From NCBI GenBank assembly GCA_963709775.1, contig CAVPXS010000017.1:62001-126000 (forward strand): 64,000 bases of DNA, written 5' to 3'. This DNA comes from Salinimicrobium sp963709775 (GTDB lineage: Bacteria; Bacteroidota; Bacteroidia; Flavobacteriales; Flavobacteriaceae). Below the pieces are notes generated by a model that had not been told where the DNA came from, searched no databases, and worked only from the letters and a program-made list of their open reading frames with translations. Numbering within the stretch: position 1 is the stretch's first letter; each line of letters opens with the position of its first letter. This document shows positions 8,560 to 19,757 of this stretch, one piece after another. The position numbers were made by a program, and so were the translations under genes.

Positions 8560-9120
8560 TTAATTCTTTGTCTTTTTTGGAGACAGGAACATGGTCATAC
8601 GTTTCCCTTCCAATTTCGGCATTTGTTCAACTTTTCCAAGTTCTTCAAGGTCTGTAGCTAAACGAAGCAAAAGGATCTCTCCCTGTTCCTTAAATACAAT
8701 AGACCGACCTTTAAAAAATACGAAAGCTTTTAATTTGGCGCCGTCTTTAAGAAATTTTTCTGCGTTCCTCTTCTTGAACTCGTAGTCGTGATCGTCTGTA
8801 TTAGGACCAAAACGTATCTCTTTTACAACCACCTGGGTGGCTTTGGCCTTTAATGCCTTGTCACGTTTTTTCTGTTCGTAGAGAAACTTTTTATAGTCCA
8901 TTACTTTAGCAACGGGAGGATTGGCATTTGGAGAGATCTCCACAAGGTCCAGCTCCTGCTCTTCGGCAATGGCTAATGCTTTACGGGTTGGGTACACACC
9001 CATTTCCACGTTGTCGCCAACAAGGCGAACTTCTTCCGCACGAATCTTTCCGTTAATTCGATGCGGATCTTCTTTGATTTCTCTTAGAGGTCGTTTGGTT
9101 CTTTTTCTACGTATTGCTAT
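8560..9120 (-). CDS. infC: Translation initiation factor IF-3, probable ATA start
   Basis: IF-3 keeps the 30S subunit free and checks the start codon-initiator tRNA match. From position 9120 the minus strand reads (M)AIRRKRTKRPLREIKEDPHRINGKI, then RAEEVRLVGDNVEMGVYPTRKAL, the expected IF-3 N-domain, and later the C-domain ending KKTKN; 186 residues in all. The first ATG (9009) would delete the conserved N-terminus. In frame upstream lies TGA, then GCC, then ATA at 9118-9120, so ATA is the best start. Rare start codons (AUU in E. coli) let IF-3 repress its own translation; the same logic is inferred here. It lies 16 bp after thrS. Confidence 0.9.
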   Translation of the reverse strand: MAIRRKRTKRPLREIKEDPHRINGKIRAEEVRLVGDNVEMGVYPTRKALAIAEEQELDLVEISPNANPPVAKVMDYKKFLYEQKKRDKALKAKATQVVVKEIRFGPNTDDHDYEFKKRNAEKFLKDGAKLKAFVFFKGRSIVFKEQGEILLLRLATDLEELGKVEQMPKLEGKRMTMFLSPKKTKN

Positions 9121-9136
9121 GGCTCAAAAATTTTGG

Positions 9137-11083
9137 TTAAACTTCAAATGTTTTTAAAGTACTATTTACTTCTTTATTCACTAATTCGGCAAAGTCTTCA
9201 ATTGACATAGTGCCAAGATCGCCTTCCCCATGTCTTCGTACAGAAACCGTTCCATTCTCGGCCTCCTGTTCTCCAACGATCAACATATAAGGAACTTTGC
9301 TAACTTCTGCATCCCTTATCTTCTTCCCAATAGTCTCGTTCCTATGGTCTACAAGGGCGCGAATTTCGTGATTTTCCAGCAAAGTTAAAACTTTTTGGCT
9401 GTATTTTTCATATTTCTCACTGAGGGAGAGAATAATAGCCTGTTCGGGCATTAGCCACAGAGGGAAATTTCCACCTGTATTTTCCAGCAGGACAGCAACA
9501 AAGCGTTCCATACTACCAAAAGGCGCACGGTGGATCATCACCGGGCGATGCATTTCATTGTCACTACCTTTATAGGTAAGGTCAAAACGTTCAGGTAAAT
9601 TGTAGTCTACCTGGATAGTTCCCAGCTGCCACTGTCTTCCCAAAGCATCCTTCACCATGAAATCCAGCTTAGGGCCATAAAAGGCTGCTTCGCCGGTTTC
9701 AACAACGTAATTAAGACCTTTTTCTTTAGCAGCATTGATAATGGCATTTTCTGCTTTGTCCCAGTTCTCGTCAGATCCTATATACTTTTCCTTATTCTCG
9801 GGATCCCTTAGGGAAACCTGCGCTGTGAAGTTCTCGAATCCCAATGAACTGAATACATATAATGTAAGGTCAATTACCTTTTTAAATTCCGAATCCAATT
9901 GATCTGGAGTACAAAAAATGTGTGCGTCATCCTGGGTGAAGCCGCGAACGCGGGTTAAACCATGTAGCTCGCCACTTTGTTCATAGCGGTAAACAGTTCC
10001 GAATTCTGCAAATCGCTTCGGAAGATCTTTGTAGCTCCAGTGCCCGTGGTTGTATATCTCACAGTGGTGAGGACAATTCATAGGCTTCAGCAAAAATTCT
10101 TCTCCTTCATTAGGAGTTTTTATCGGCTGGAAACTGTCCTCGCCATATTTCGCATAGTGACCTGAAGTCACATATAATTCTTTTTGACCAATATGAGGGG
10201 TAACTACCATTTCATATCCGGCTTTTTTCTGAGCTTTTTTCAGGAAGTTCTCCAGGCGTTCTCTTAAAGCAGCACCCTTTGGTAGCCATAATGGCAGTCC
10301 CTGACCTACTTTTTGAGAAAAAGTGAAAAGTTCCAGCTCACGACCTAATTTACGGTGATCCCTTTTCTTTGCCTCCTCGAGCATTTCCAGGTATTCCTTA
10401 AGGTCTTTTTGCTTCGGAAATGAAATTCCGTAAACCCGTGTCAACTGCGGATTCTTCTCATTCCCGCGCCAGTATGCACCGGCAACGCTCATAAGTTTCA
10501 CTGCCTTGATCACTCCGGTATTGGGAAGATGGCCTCCACGGCAAAGATCGGTAAAGGTGTCGTGGTCGCAGAAGGTGATCGTTCCGTCTTCCAGGTTTTC
10601 AATAAGTTCAACCTTGAACGGGTTATTTTCTTTTTTGTAGAAATCAAGTGCTTCCTGCTTGGAAACTTCTCTCATCTGGAAGTCGTGCTTTCCTCGGGAA
10701 ATCTCCAGCATGCGGTCTTCGATCTTCTTAAAATCGTTTTCAGAGATCTTTTGTTCTCCAAAATCCACATCATAATAGAAGCCGTTTTCAATGGCAGGAC
10801 CAATAGTTAGCTTAGCTCCGGGATAAAGATCCTGGATCGCCTGGGCCATAACGTGAGAAGAGGAGTGCCAAAAAGCCTTTTTTCCCTCATCATCATTCCA
10901 TGTATATAAAGTAAGGCTGCCGTCGGTATTAAGAGGAGTGGTAGTCTCCACCACCGTATTATTAAACTTTGCCGAAATCACATTGCGGGCAAGGCCTTCG
11001 CTAATGCTCTTTGCCACCTCCATTGGGGTAGTGCCGTTTTCAAATTCTTTAATACTGCCGTCGGGCAACGTAATCTTTATCAT
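9137..11083 (-). CDS. thrS: Threonine--tRNA ligase
   Basis: ThrRS charges tRNA-Thr in the cytoplasm. The 648-residue protein has the complete layout: TGS domain (about 1-62), editing domain with the zinc/editing histidines (HSSSHVMAQAI near 73-83 and CRGGHLP near 181), the class II catalytic core with motif 2 (FGTVYRYEQSGELHGLTRVRG) split by MNCPHHCEIYNHG, and the C-terminal anticodon-binding domain (LSEKYEKYSQKVLTLLENH onward). It heads the thrS-infC-rpmI-rplT cluster. The upstream 1 kb is the rRNA promoter region in the opposite orientation. I saw no clear T-box or other leader. Confidence 0.97.
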   Translation of the reverse strand: MIKITLPDGSIKEFENGTTPMEVAKSISEGLARNVISAKFNNTVVETTTPLNTDGSLTLYTWNDDEGKKAFWHSSSHVMAQAIQDLYPGAKLTIGPAIENGFYYDVDFGEQKISENDFKKIEDRMLEISRGKHDFQMREVSKQEALDFYKKENNPFKVELIENLEDGTITFCDHDTFTDLCRGGHLPNTGVIKAVKLMSVAGAYWRGNEKNPQLTRVYGISFPKQKDLKEYLEMLEEAKKRDHRKLGRELELFTFSQKVGQGLPLWLPKGAALRERLENFLKKAQKKAGYEMVVTPHIGQKELYVTSGHYAKYGEDSFQPIKTPNEGEEFLLKPMNCPHHCEIYNHGHWSYKDLPKRFAEFGTVYRYEQSGELHGLTRVRGFTQDDAHIFCTPDQLDSEFKKVIDLTLYVFSSLGFENFTAQVSLRDPENKEKYIGSDENWDKAENAIINAAKEKGLNYVVETGEAAFYGPKLDFMVKDALGRQWQLGTIQVDYNLPERFDLTYKGSDNEMHRPVMIHRAPFGSMERFVAVLLENTGGNFPLWLMPEQAIILSLSEKYEKYSQKVLTLLENHEIRALVDHRNETIGKKIRDAEVSKVPYMLIVGEQEAENGTVSVRRHGEGDLGTMSIEDFAELVNKEVNSTLKTFEV

Positions 11084-11171
11084 AAAACTTTAATTAAGTG
11101 TGCAAAGATAAGAGGTTCATGGGTGCTTTACAATACTATTATATATATGTATCAGGATTTTTTGGGCGTTT

Positions 11172-11270
11172 CCCCACCTTCGCTGCCGCTTAGGTGGGGC
11201 CGGGCTATTCGCTTCAATCTTTTTGTCCATGCTTCCCAAAAAGGATTTCCGCTGCTATCCCTAACGCAGC
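11172..11270. repeat. Dispersed flavobacterial repeat with terminal hairpin
   Basis: It starts with CCCCACCT (11172-11179) paired with AGGTGGGG (11192-11199), then runs CCGGGCTATTCGCTTCAATC ... CCCAAAAAGGATTTCC ... GCTATCCCTAACGC. From memory, close relatives of this text occur at many sites in flavobacterial genomes. No reading frame is evident. Confidence 0.5.
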
Positions 11271-11278
11271 TTTTAAAG

Positions 11279-11314
11279 AACTCTTCCAAAGTTTGAAACT
11301 TTGGAAGAGTTTTA
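11279..11314. repeat. Long perfect hairpin, terminator-like
   Basis: AACTCTTCCAAAGTTT (11279-11294) and AAACTTTGGAAGAGTT (11297-11312) are exact inverted copies with a two-base loop, followed by TT and AT-rich sequence. It could act as a terminator on the plus strand, but no upstream plus-strand gene needs one, so a dispersed palindromic repeat is more likely. Confidence 0.55.
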
Positions 11315-11336
11315 ATTGAAAAAAAATCACCCTCTC

Positions 11337-11358
11337 AAAAATGTCATTTTCAGCACCT
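11337..11358 (+). promoter_or_regulatory. Copy 1 of the AAAAATGYCATTTT motif
   Basis: AAAAATGTCATTTT followed by CAGCACCT. Intergenic, upstream of the first rRNA promoter. A partial second copy (AAAAATGTCA then AAACCTTAA) begins near 11373. See the finding on this motif. Confidence 0.55.
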
Positions 11359-11414
11359 TAGTTTTCGGGGTTTCAAAAATGTCAAAAAAACCTTAAAAAA
11401 GTTTTGCTGAAGAC

Positions 11415-11444
11415 TTGTGGGATTGGAAATCGGTTGTATATTTG
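11415..11444 (+). promoter_or_regulatory. rRNA promoter P1
   Basis: -33 TTG (11415-11417), 19-bp spacer, -7 TATATTTG (11437-11444), followed by GCAGCCGCTTTGAGA. Fits the Bacteroidota sigma-A consensus TTG-N19-TAnnTTTG exactly. Confidence 0.8.
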
Positions 11445-11550
11445 CAGCCGCTTTGAGAGGGAGTGACACGATGGGGGAGGCAGTAGCTTAGCCCAGGTGT
11501 AGCAAAGGATTGAAGCAAATAAGTTCTCTGAAAATTTTTTGAATTTTATC

Positions 11551-11582
11551 TTGGATTGTAAAGGAAATTGGTTTTATCTTTG
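11551..11582 (+). promoter_or_regulatory. rRNA promoter P2
   Basis: -7 TATCTTTG (11575-11582) followed by GCATCCGCTTTGAGA, the same downstream text as P1. The TTG at 11551 gives a 21-bp spacer and that at 11556 gives 16, so the -33 match is weaker than in the other copies. Confidence 0.7.
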
Positions 11583-11646
11583 CATCCGCTTTGAGAGACA
11601 CAATAAGTGTTCTTTTAGAGTCGAAAAAAGTTCTTAAAAAAAGTTT

Positions 11647-11677
11647 TTGAAGTTAAGCAGGAAAGGTTGTAAGTTTG
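11647..11677 (+). promoter_or_regulatory. rRNA promoter P3
   Basis: -33 TTG (11647-11649), 20-bp spacer, -7 TAAGTTTG (11670-11677), followed by GCATCCGCTTTTGCGA. Confidence 0.75.
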
Positions 11678-11735
11678 CATCCGCTTTTGCGACAGAATAA
11701 CTTCCGAAGCATTTGAAAAAAAATTATTTTTTTTC

Positions 11736-11765
11736 TTGCAGGGTTTGAAAAAGGTTGTACATTTG
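11736..11765 (+). promoter_or_regulatory. rRNA promoter P4
   Basis: -33 TTG (11736-11738), 19-bp spacer, -7 TACATTTG (11758-11765), followed by GCAGCCGCTTTGAGA. This is the promoter nearest 16S, about 330 bp upstream. Confidence 0.8.
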
Positions 11766-11895
11766 CAGCCGCTTTGAGACAGAGCAAAAGTTCACAAGAT
11801 ATATTGAAAAGAAATCCCGGTGTAGGGCAGTAACAGAAAAGGTTCAACTCCTTTTATTTCAACAAGAGATGCCTCCTGTAAACACGGAAGATTTT

Positions 11896-11935
11896 CTCCC
11901 CTTATTAAGGGGAGATGTCCGGAAGGACAGAGGGG
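11896..11935. repeat. REP-like double-hairpin unit (A type) inside the rRNA leader
   Basis: CTCCCCTTATTAAGGGGAG forms the first hairpin and GTCCGGAAGGAC the second, followed by AGAGGGG. The unit lies downstream of all four promoters, so it is transcribed as part of the rRNA precursor. Confidence 0.65.
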
Positions 11936-11938
11936 TGA

Positions 11939-11954
11939 GTTCATTGACATATTG
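11939..11954 (+). promoter_or_regulatory. boxA-like leader sequence, copy 1
   Basis: GTTCATTGACATATTG stands before the 16S processing stem, and an identical 16-mer stands before the 23S stem at 14187-14202. Position and duplication are those of boxA antitermination or processing signals; the functional label is inference. Confidence 0.55.
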
Positions 11955-12097
11955 AATTGACAGCGCGTATGTTGTTTTCATTAACAACAAATGCAATAAT
12001 AAGAATTAAGACTAGAAGAACGTTTTGAGCTTTGATTCTCACTTAGGTGAGATGAAGAAGAGGAATTCCTTTAGTAGTTGTTAAAGTATATAAGATT

Positions 12098-13623
<1,526 letters not shown>

Positions 13624-13733
13624 AGAGATTTTGCCTCTTATAAGGCAAAACACAATTACGACATAAGGAGCCTTTTTACAAATGAAGTAAGAGACTTCTT
13701 TTGGTCTTAATTCACTGTCAATTTAATAATATA

Positions 13734-13813
13734 TAGTATTGAGAATTTAGTACTGAGTATTGAGAATAGCGAAAGCGAACTAACTACTCACTACTAATTA
13801 CTCACTACTAATT
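13734..13813. repeat. Inverted-repeat element, apparently empty, in the 16S-tRNA spacer
   Basis: The left half consists of TAGTATTGAGAAT-like units (TAGTATTGAG, TACTGAGTATTGAGAAT). The right half consists of the inverted units (ACTACTCACTACTAATT, ACTCACTACTAATT). Between them is only about 15 bases (AGCGAAAGCGAAC). The same two arms flank the four-helix-bundle gene at 59350-59795. Confidence 0.65.
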
Positions 13814-13815
13814 GC

Positions 13816-13889
13816 AGTCTCATAGCTCAGCTGGTTAGAGCGCTACACTGATAATGTAGAGGTCGGCAGTTCGAGTCTGCCTGAGACTA
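13816..13889 (+). tRNA. tRNA-Ile (GAT)
   Basis: Cloverleaf: acceptor AGTCTCA pairing with TGAGACT, D arm GCTC...GAGC, anticodon stem CTACA/TGTAG with loop CTGATAA giving anticodon GAT, T arm GGCAG-TTCGAGT-CTGCC. Discriminator A at 13889; CCA is not encoded. Standard position in the 16S-23S spacer. Confidence 0.96.
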
Positions 13890-14032
13890 CTTTAAAAAAG
13901 TACGAAGGTAGAAATACGAAGTACGAAGTTCATTGATAGATTATTGAAAGGAAATTTTAGAAGTTGGGATACCTATCCTTTTTGGAATTTGCAGAATTTT
14001 AAGACTATTATTGGAATTGTCAGTTTACAAAC

Positions 14033-14109
14033 GGGGGATTAGCTCAGCTGGCTAGAGCGCCTGCCTTGCACGCAGGAGGTCATCGGTTCGACTCCGATAT
14101 TCTCCACCA
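14033..14109 (+). tRNA. tRNA-Ala (TGC)
   Basis: Acceptor GGGGGAT pairs with ATTCTCC (two G-T pairs); D arm GCTC/GAGC; anticodon stem CCTGC/GCAGG with loop CTTGCAC giving TGC; T loop TTCGACT. Discriminator A at 14106 and a genomic CCA at 14107-14109, unlike the tRNA-Ile. Confidence 0.96.
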
Positions 14110-14186
14110 CTGAAATGTCTAAGGTCTAAGGAATAATGTTTAATAGCATTAGACCTTAAACAATAAGCCTTAATCATTTCAAAAAC

Positions 14187-14202
14187 GTTCATTGACATAT
14201 TG
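14187..14202 (+). promoter_or_regulatory. boxA-like sequence, copy 2, before 23S
   Basis: Identical 16-mer to 11939-11954. The left arm of the 23S processing stem, TTGGAAAATAA (14200-14210), overlaps its end and pairs with TTATTTTCCAA (17271-17281). Confidence 0.55.
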
Positions 14203-14359
14203 GAAAATAAGAATACGAGAAACATAAAAATTTCTATAGTTTTTTAAATTATAGATAGAGCAAATTATATTTTAAAGTTTTGAGGAATTGAGGAGGGAGT
14301 TATTTATAACTTTCTGACTAATAACTAAGAACTTCTTGCAAGAGCATATTAGGTAAAAG

Positions 14360-17194
<2,835 letters not shown>

Positions 17195-17367
17195 ACTTCC
17201 CGGCCTGCAAAGGCCGGGAGGAACAACCTAAAGCTTAATATACTTGCTCAAAGACATGTTCCCTCAATTTTTATTTTCCAATTATGTCAACTTATTAGGT
17301 ATGACATTTAGTAAGAGATCAAAAGGCTACTGCCAACTGATCACTGAACACTGCATACTAAAGATCT

Positions 17368-17475
<108 letters not shown>

Positions 17476-17481
17476 CTTTTA

Positions 17482-17516
17482 AACCCTTCATCATTCATTT
17501 GATGAAGGGTTTTTTT
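17482..17516 (+). terminator. rRNA operon terminator
   Basis: AACCCTTCATC (17482-17492) pairs with GATGAAGGGTT (17501-17511), followed by six T, directly after 5S. Confidence 0.93.
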
Positions 17517-17533
17517 ATGCCTTAAATTTAAAT

Positions 17534-18192
17534 CTGGAAACTCGATCTCAGCTCCCCTCCCTGCAGGGAGGGGAAGTCCGCCAGGTGGCGGACGGGGAGG
17601 GTCTGGTTTCCTCAAATTTAAATTCAGGAAACGCTAGGGGATGTTCACATGATCCCTGCCGTCTCCTATACAAGCATCCAGGTTCCATGCACCACCCCGG
17701 CCTGCGGCCACCCCTCCTCAGAGAGGAGGGGAACACTATAACGAGAAACTTATTGGGAACCTGCTGGTGCGGAGCGAGTATCCTCCAAAGGAGTGAAGAT
17801 TTTACGATAGAAGCTAAATCTGGAATACGACTCTCAGCTCCCCTCCCTTGCAGGGAGGGGAAGTCCGCCAGGTGGCGGACGGGGAGGGTCAGGTTTCTAC
17901 AATTTTGTGGTTACTAGGAAATTCTGACAATGAATTACCCTTTCAGAGTTCCGAGTCCGGACAAGGTTGCCTGGTGTAAGCTGAAAATTTTCCATTAAAT
18001 TATAATCCGTAATCCACCACCCCGTCTCCGCCTCCCGGCGGCTCCACCCCTCCTCAGAAAGGAGGGGAACACTTTCTCGGGAAACTTTTGTAGAATCCGC
18101 TGGTGCGGATTTTCTGTACCGGTCATAAAAGAAAAATTTTACTTCAAAGCACCATCCCACACCCCGGACACCCTTCCTCAGGAAGGGAATAA
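17534..18192. repeat. Alternating A-B-A-B array of REP-like double hairpins
   Basis: The 850-bp gap between 5S and the next gene holds no credible gene. It consists of an A unit (17546-17605: CTCCCCTCCCTGCAGGGAGG then GTCCGCCAGGTGGCGGAC), a B unit (17691-17734), a second A (17831-17891), a second B (18014-18072) and a decayed B (18158-18189). Flanks repeat too: AAATCTGGAA before each A, and GAGAAACTT/GGGAAACTT plus CTGGTGCGGA after each B. It thus looks like a diverged tandem duplication of an A-B pair. B is roughly the reverse complement of A. Confidence 0.65.
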
Positions 18193-18322
18193 GTGATTAT
18201 AAAAAAGGTCAGCTGGTTAATATTATAGTAACGCTTTTTCTGAAAAAGCTATTAAATATTCACTAACAGTATTAATATTTCAAAATAATTTTATATTGCA
18301 GCATAATTTTTAATTTATAAAT

Positions 18323-18811
18323 ATGAAAAATAAATTTTCTGTAGGTTCATTTCGATTTTCCCTACTCCTTTTAATTTTTTTAGTTTCGTGTTCAAGTGAG
18401 GATAGTTCCGAAGAAGAACAGGAGGGAGAGTACTTTTCGGCTACAATAGATGGGGAAAAATATACTTCCGATCTTTCAATAAATATGACTGAAATGATTG
18501 GTATAACAACAGTTATTGGAGCTTCGGACAGCAAGGGATTAATGATTCAATTAAGTGAAACTAGTCCTGGGACTTATCCTATTGGAGGGGCAAATTCCTC
18601 GGCTTTAACACTTGCATCTTATTCCGAGTACACTAACAGTGGGGTTGCAGCTTGGCAGGCACCAATTAATCAGAGTGTTCTTGATGGTCAAATTGTTGTA
18701 ACAAATTCCACTGAAACTAATTTTGAGGGAACTTTTAGTTTTACCGCCACAAATTCTCAAGACAATTCTACCGTTGAAGTTACTAACGGAAAGTTCAATA
18801 TTAACTTTTGA
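18323..18811 (+). CDS. Small lipoprotein of unknown function
   Basis: The 162-residue product begins with a lipoprotein signal (LLLLIFLVSC, lipobox Cys near residue 23) followed by an acidic Ser/Glu linker (SSEDSSEEEQEGE). The mature part looks like a beta-rich domain with FSATIDGEKYTSD, and ends GTFSFTATNS...GKFNINF. This resembles Bacteroidota lipoproteins of the DUF6252 type, which have a similar opening (xxTVDGxxw) and ending; that match is from memory and moderate. It stands alone between repeats and a terminator. Its base composition is more AT-rich than the neighbouring genes. Likely anchored to the outer membrane. Confidence 0.75.
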   Translation: MKNKFSVGSFRFSLLLLIFLVSCSSEDSSEEEQEGEYFSATIDGEKYTSDLSINMTEMIGITTVIGASDSKGLMIQLSETSPGTYPIGGANSSALTLASYSEYTNSGVAAWQAPINQSVLDGQIVVTNSTETNFEGTFSFTATNSQDNSTVEVTNGKFNINF

Positions 18812-18823
18812 TTTTTTTAGAAG

Positions 18824-18855
18824 AATTCCGACAAGCTGATTTGTCGGAATTTTTC
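18824..18855 (+). terminator. Terminator after the small lipoprotein
   Basis: AATTCCGACAA (18824-18834) pairs with TTGTCGGAATT (18841-18851), then TTTC. Confidence 0.85.
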
Positions 18856-18953
18856 ATTTCATTTTTAGTTCGTACTTCTGACACCCGAGAAGGATAGAAA
18901 AACGATTATAATCACCAGTTTTTCTATCTCAATTCTGTTTTCTCCTCACGTTA

Positions 18954-19757
18954 TTACTCCACCTCATACGTCAAAACATCAACTTCAGAAAGCCTGAAAT
19001 AACCGAATGGAAAATTTTCAGGATTTGTCTGGTTCACGATGTTTCCCCGTACAATACTTGGCTGCGTTTGGAAAGGCCCGCCATTGGCGTTGCCCGATTG
19101 TGACCTCAGGATGAACATGTATTCATAAAATCCTCTGGAGATGCCCTGGATTTCAAATAAAACCAGATCACCGGGGGCTGCATCTTCATCATTAAAAAAT
19201 GCAAAAGTTTGGTTTCCGTTAGTGAATTCGTCATCATAGATCTGAATATTGAAACGTTCATTAAGGTACCGAAAAAGGTAAAAATTTTCCATGTCTGCAG
19301 GATCCTCATAGTACACTTTAAATTCATATACGTCACCGGAAAAGCCTCCCAGTTCCTGTTCTACGAATAGCAGATCTGACGTAGGAATATATTGTTCTGT
19401 TGCTGTGTAGACCTCTTCTCCATAGATCACCTCTAGTTGGTAATTTATGTTTTCTTCGGGCACCAGCTGGTCATTTTGATATATTCCGTCTTTAACCTCC
19501 TCAAAAAGGTATTCTTCCCCGGTATCTGTGAAGACTTTCACCAAAGCTCCGGTGGCTGGAGGTATATCTTCATCAAAATAAGGAGCTGTGAAAGAGAGTT
19601 TGATGATTTGAAAATTGGATTCATTTTCTTCATTCCACACCAATGATGCCTCTATTACTAATCTTGGTTCAGATTCTTCAAGGTCTATATCCACTACCTC
19701 TTCACAAGAGGTTAATCCAAGGAGCAGCAGTATTAAAAAGATCTTTTTCATTTTCAA
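18954..19757 (-). CDS. DUF4249 domain lipoprotein
   Basis: A 267-residue lipoprotein (LILLLLGLTSC, lipobox Cys at 18) with the DUF4249 opening EEVVDIDLEESEPRLVIEA and the following beta-sandwich-like pattern (ATGALVKVFTDTGEEYLFEE). DUF4249 genes in Bacteroidota sit directly after a TonB-dependent receptor with a CarboxypepD_reg-like domain, as here: the start codon overlaps the receptor's stop by four bases. By analogy with SusD, the lipoprotein may form an extracellular lid or binding partner for the receptor, but no substrate is known for this pair type. Probably exposed at the outer membrane. Confidence 0.85.
   Translation of the reverse strand: MKMKKIFLILLLLGLTSCEEVVDIDLEESEPRLVIEASLVWNEENESNFQIIKLSFTAPYFDEDIPPATGALVKVFTDTGEEYLFEEVKDGIYQNDQLVPEENINYQLEVIYGEEVYTATEQYIPTSDLLFVEQELGGFSGDVYEFKVYYEDPADMENFYLFRYLNERFNIQIYDDEFTNGNQTFAFFNDEDAAPGDLVLFEIQGISRGFYEYMFILRSQSGNANGGPFQTQPSIVRGNIVNQTNPENFPFGYFRLSEVDVLTYEVE

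Larger units (their letters stand above)
11084..12097 (+). other. thrS-rRNA intergenic region and rRNA leader
   Basis: About 1 kb without a protein gene. From left to right it holds a dispersed repeat (11172-11270), a long hairpin (11279-11314), one copy of the AAAAATGYCATTTT motif (11337), four tandem rRNA promoters (11415-11765), a REP-like unit (11896-11935), the boxA-like sequence (11939-11954), the left arm of the 16S processing stem (11955-11963) and the 16S leader. Confidence 0.75.

Noticed and set aside
17548..18160. Frames of 62-110 codons in the post-rRNA gap
   Set aside because: They consist of the REP-like hairpin repeats and have low-complexity products.
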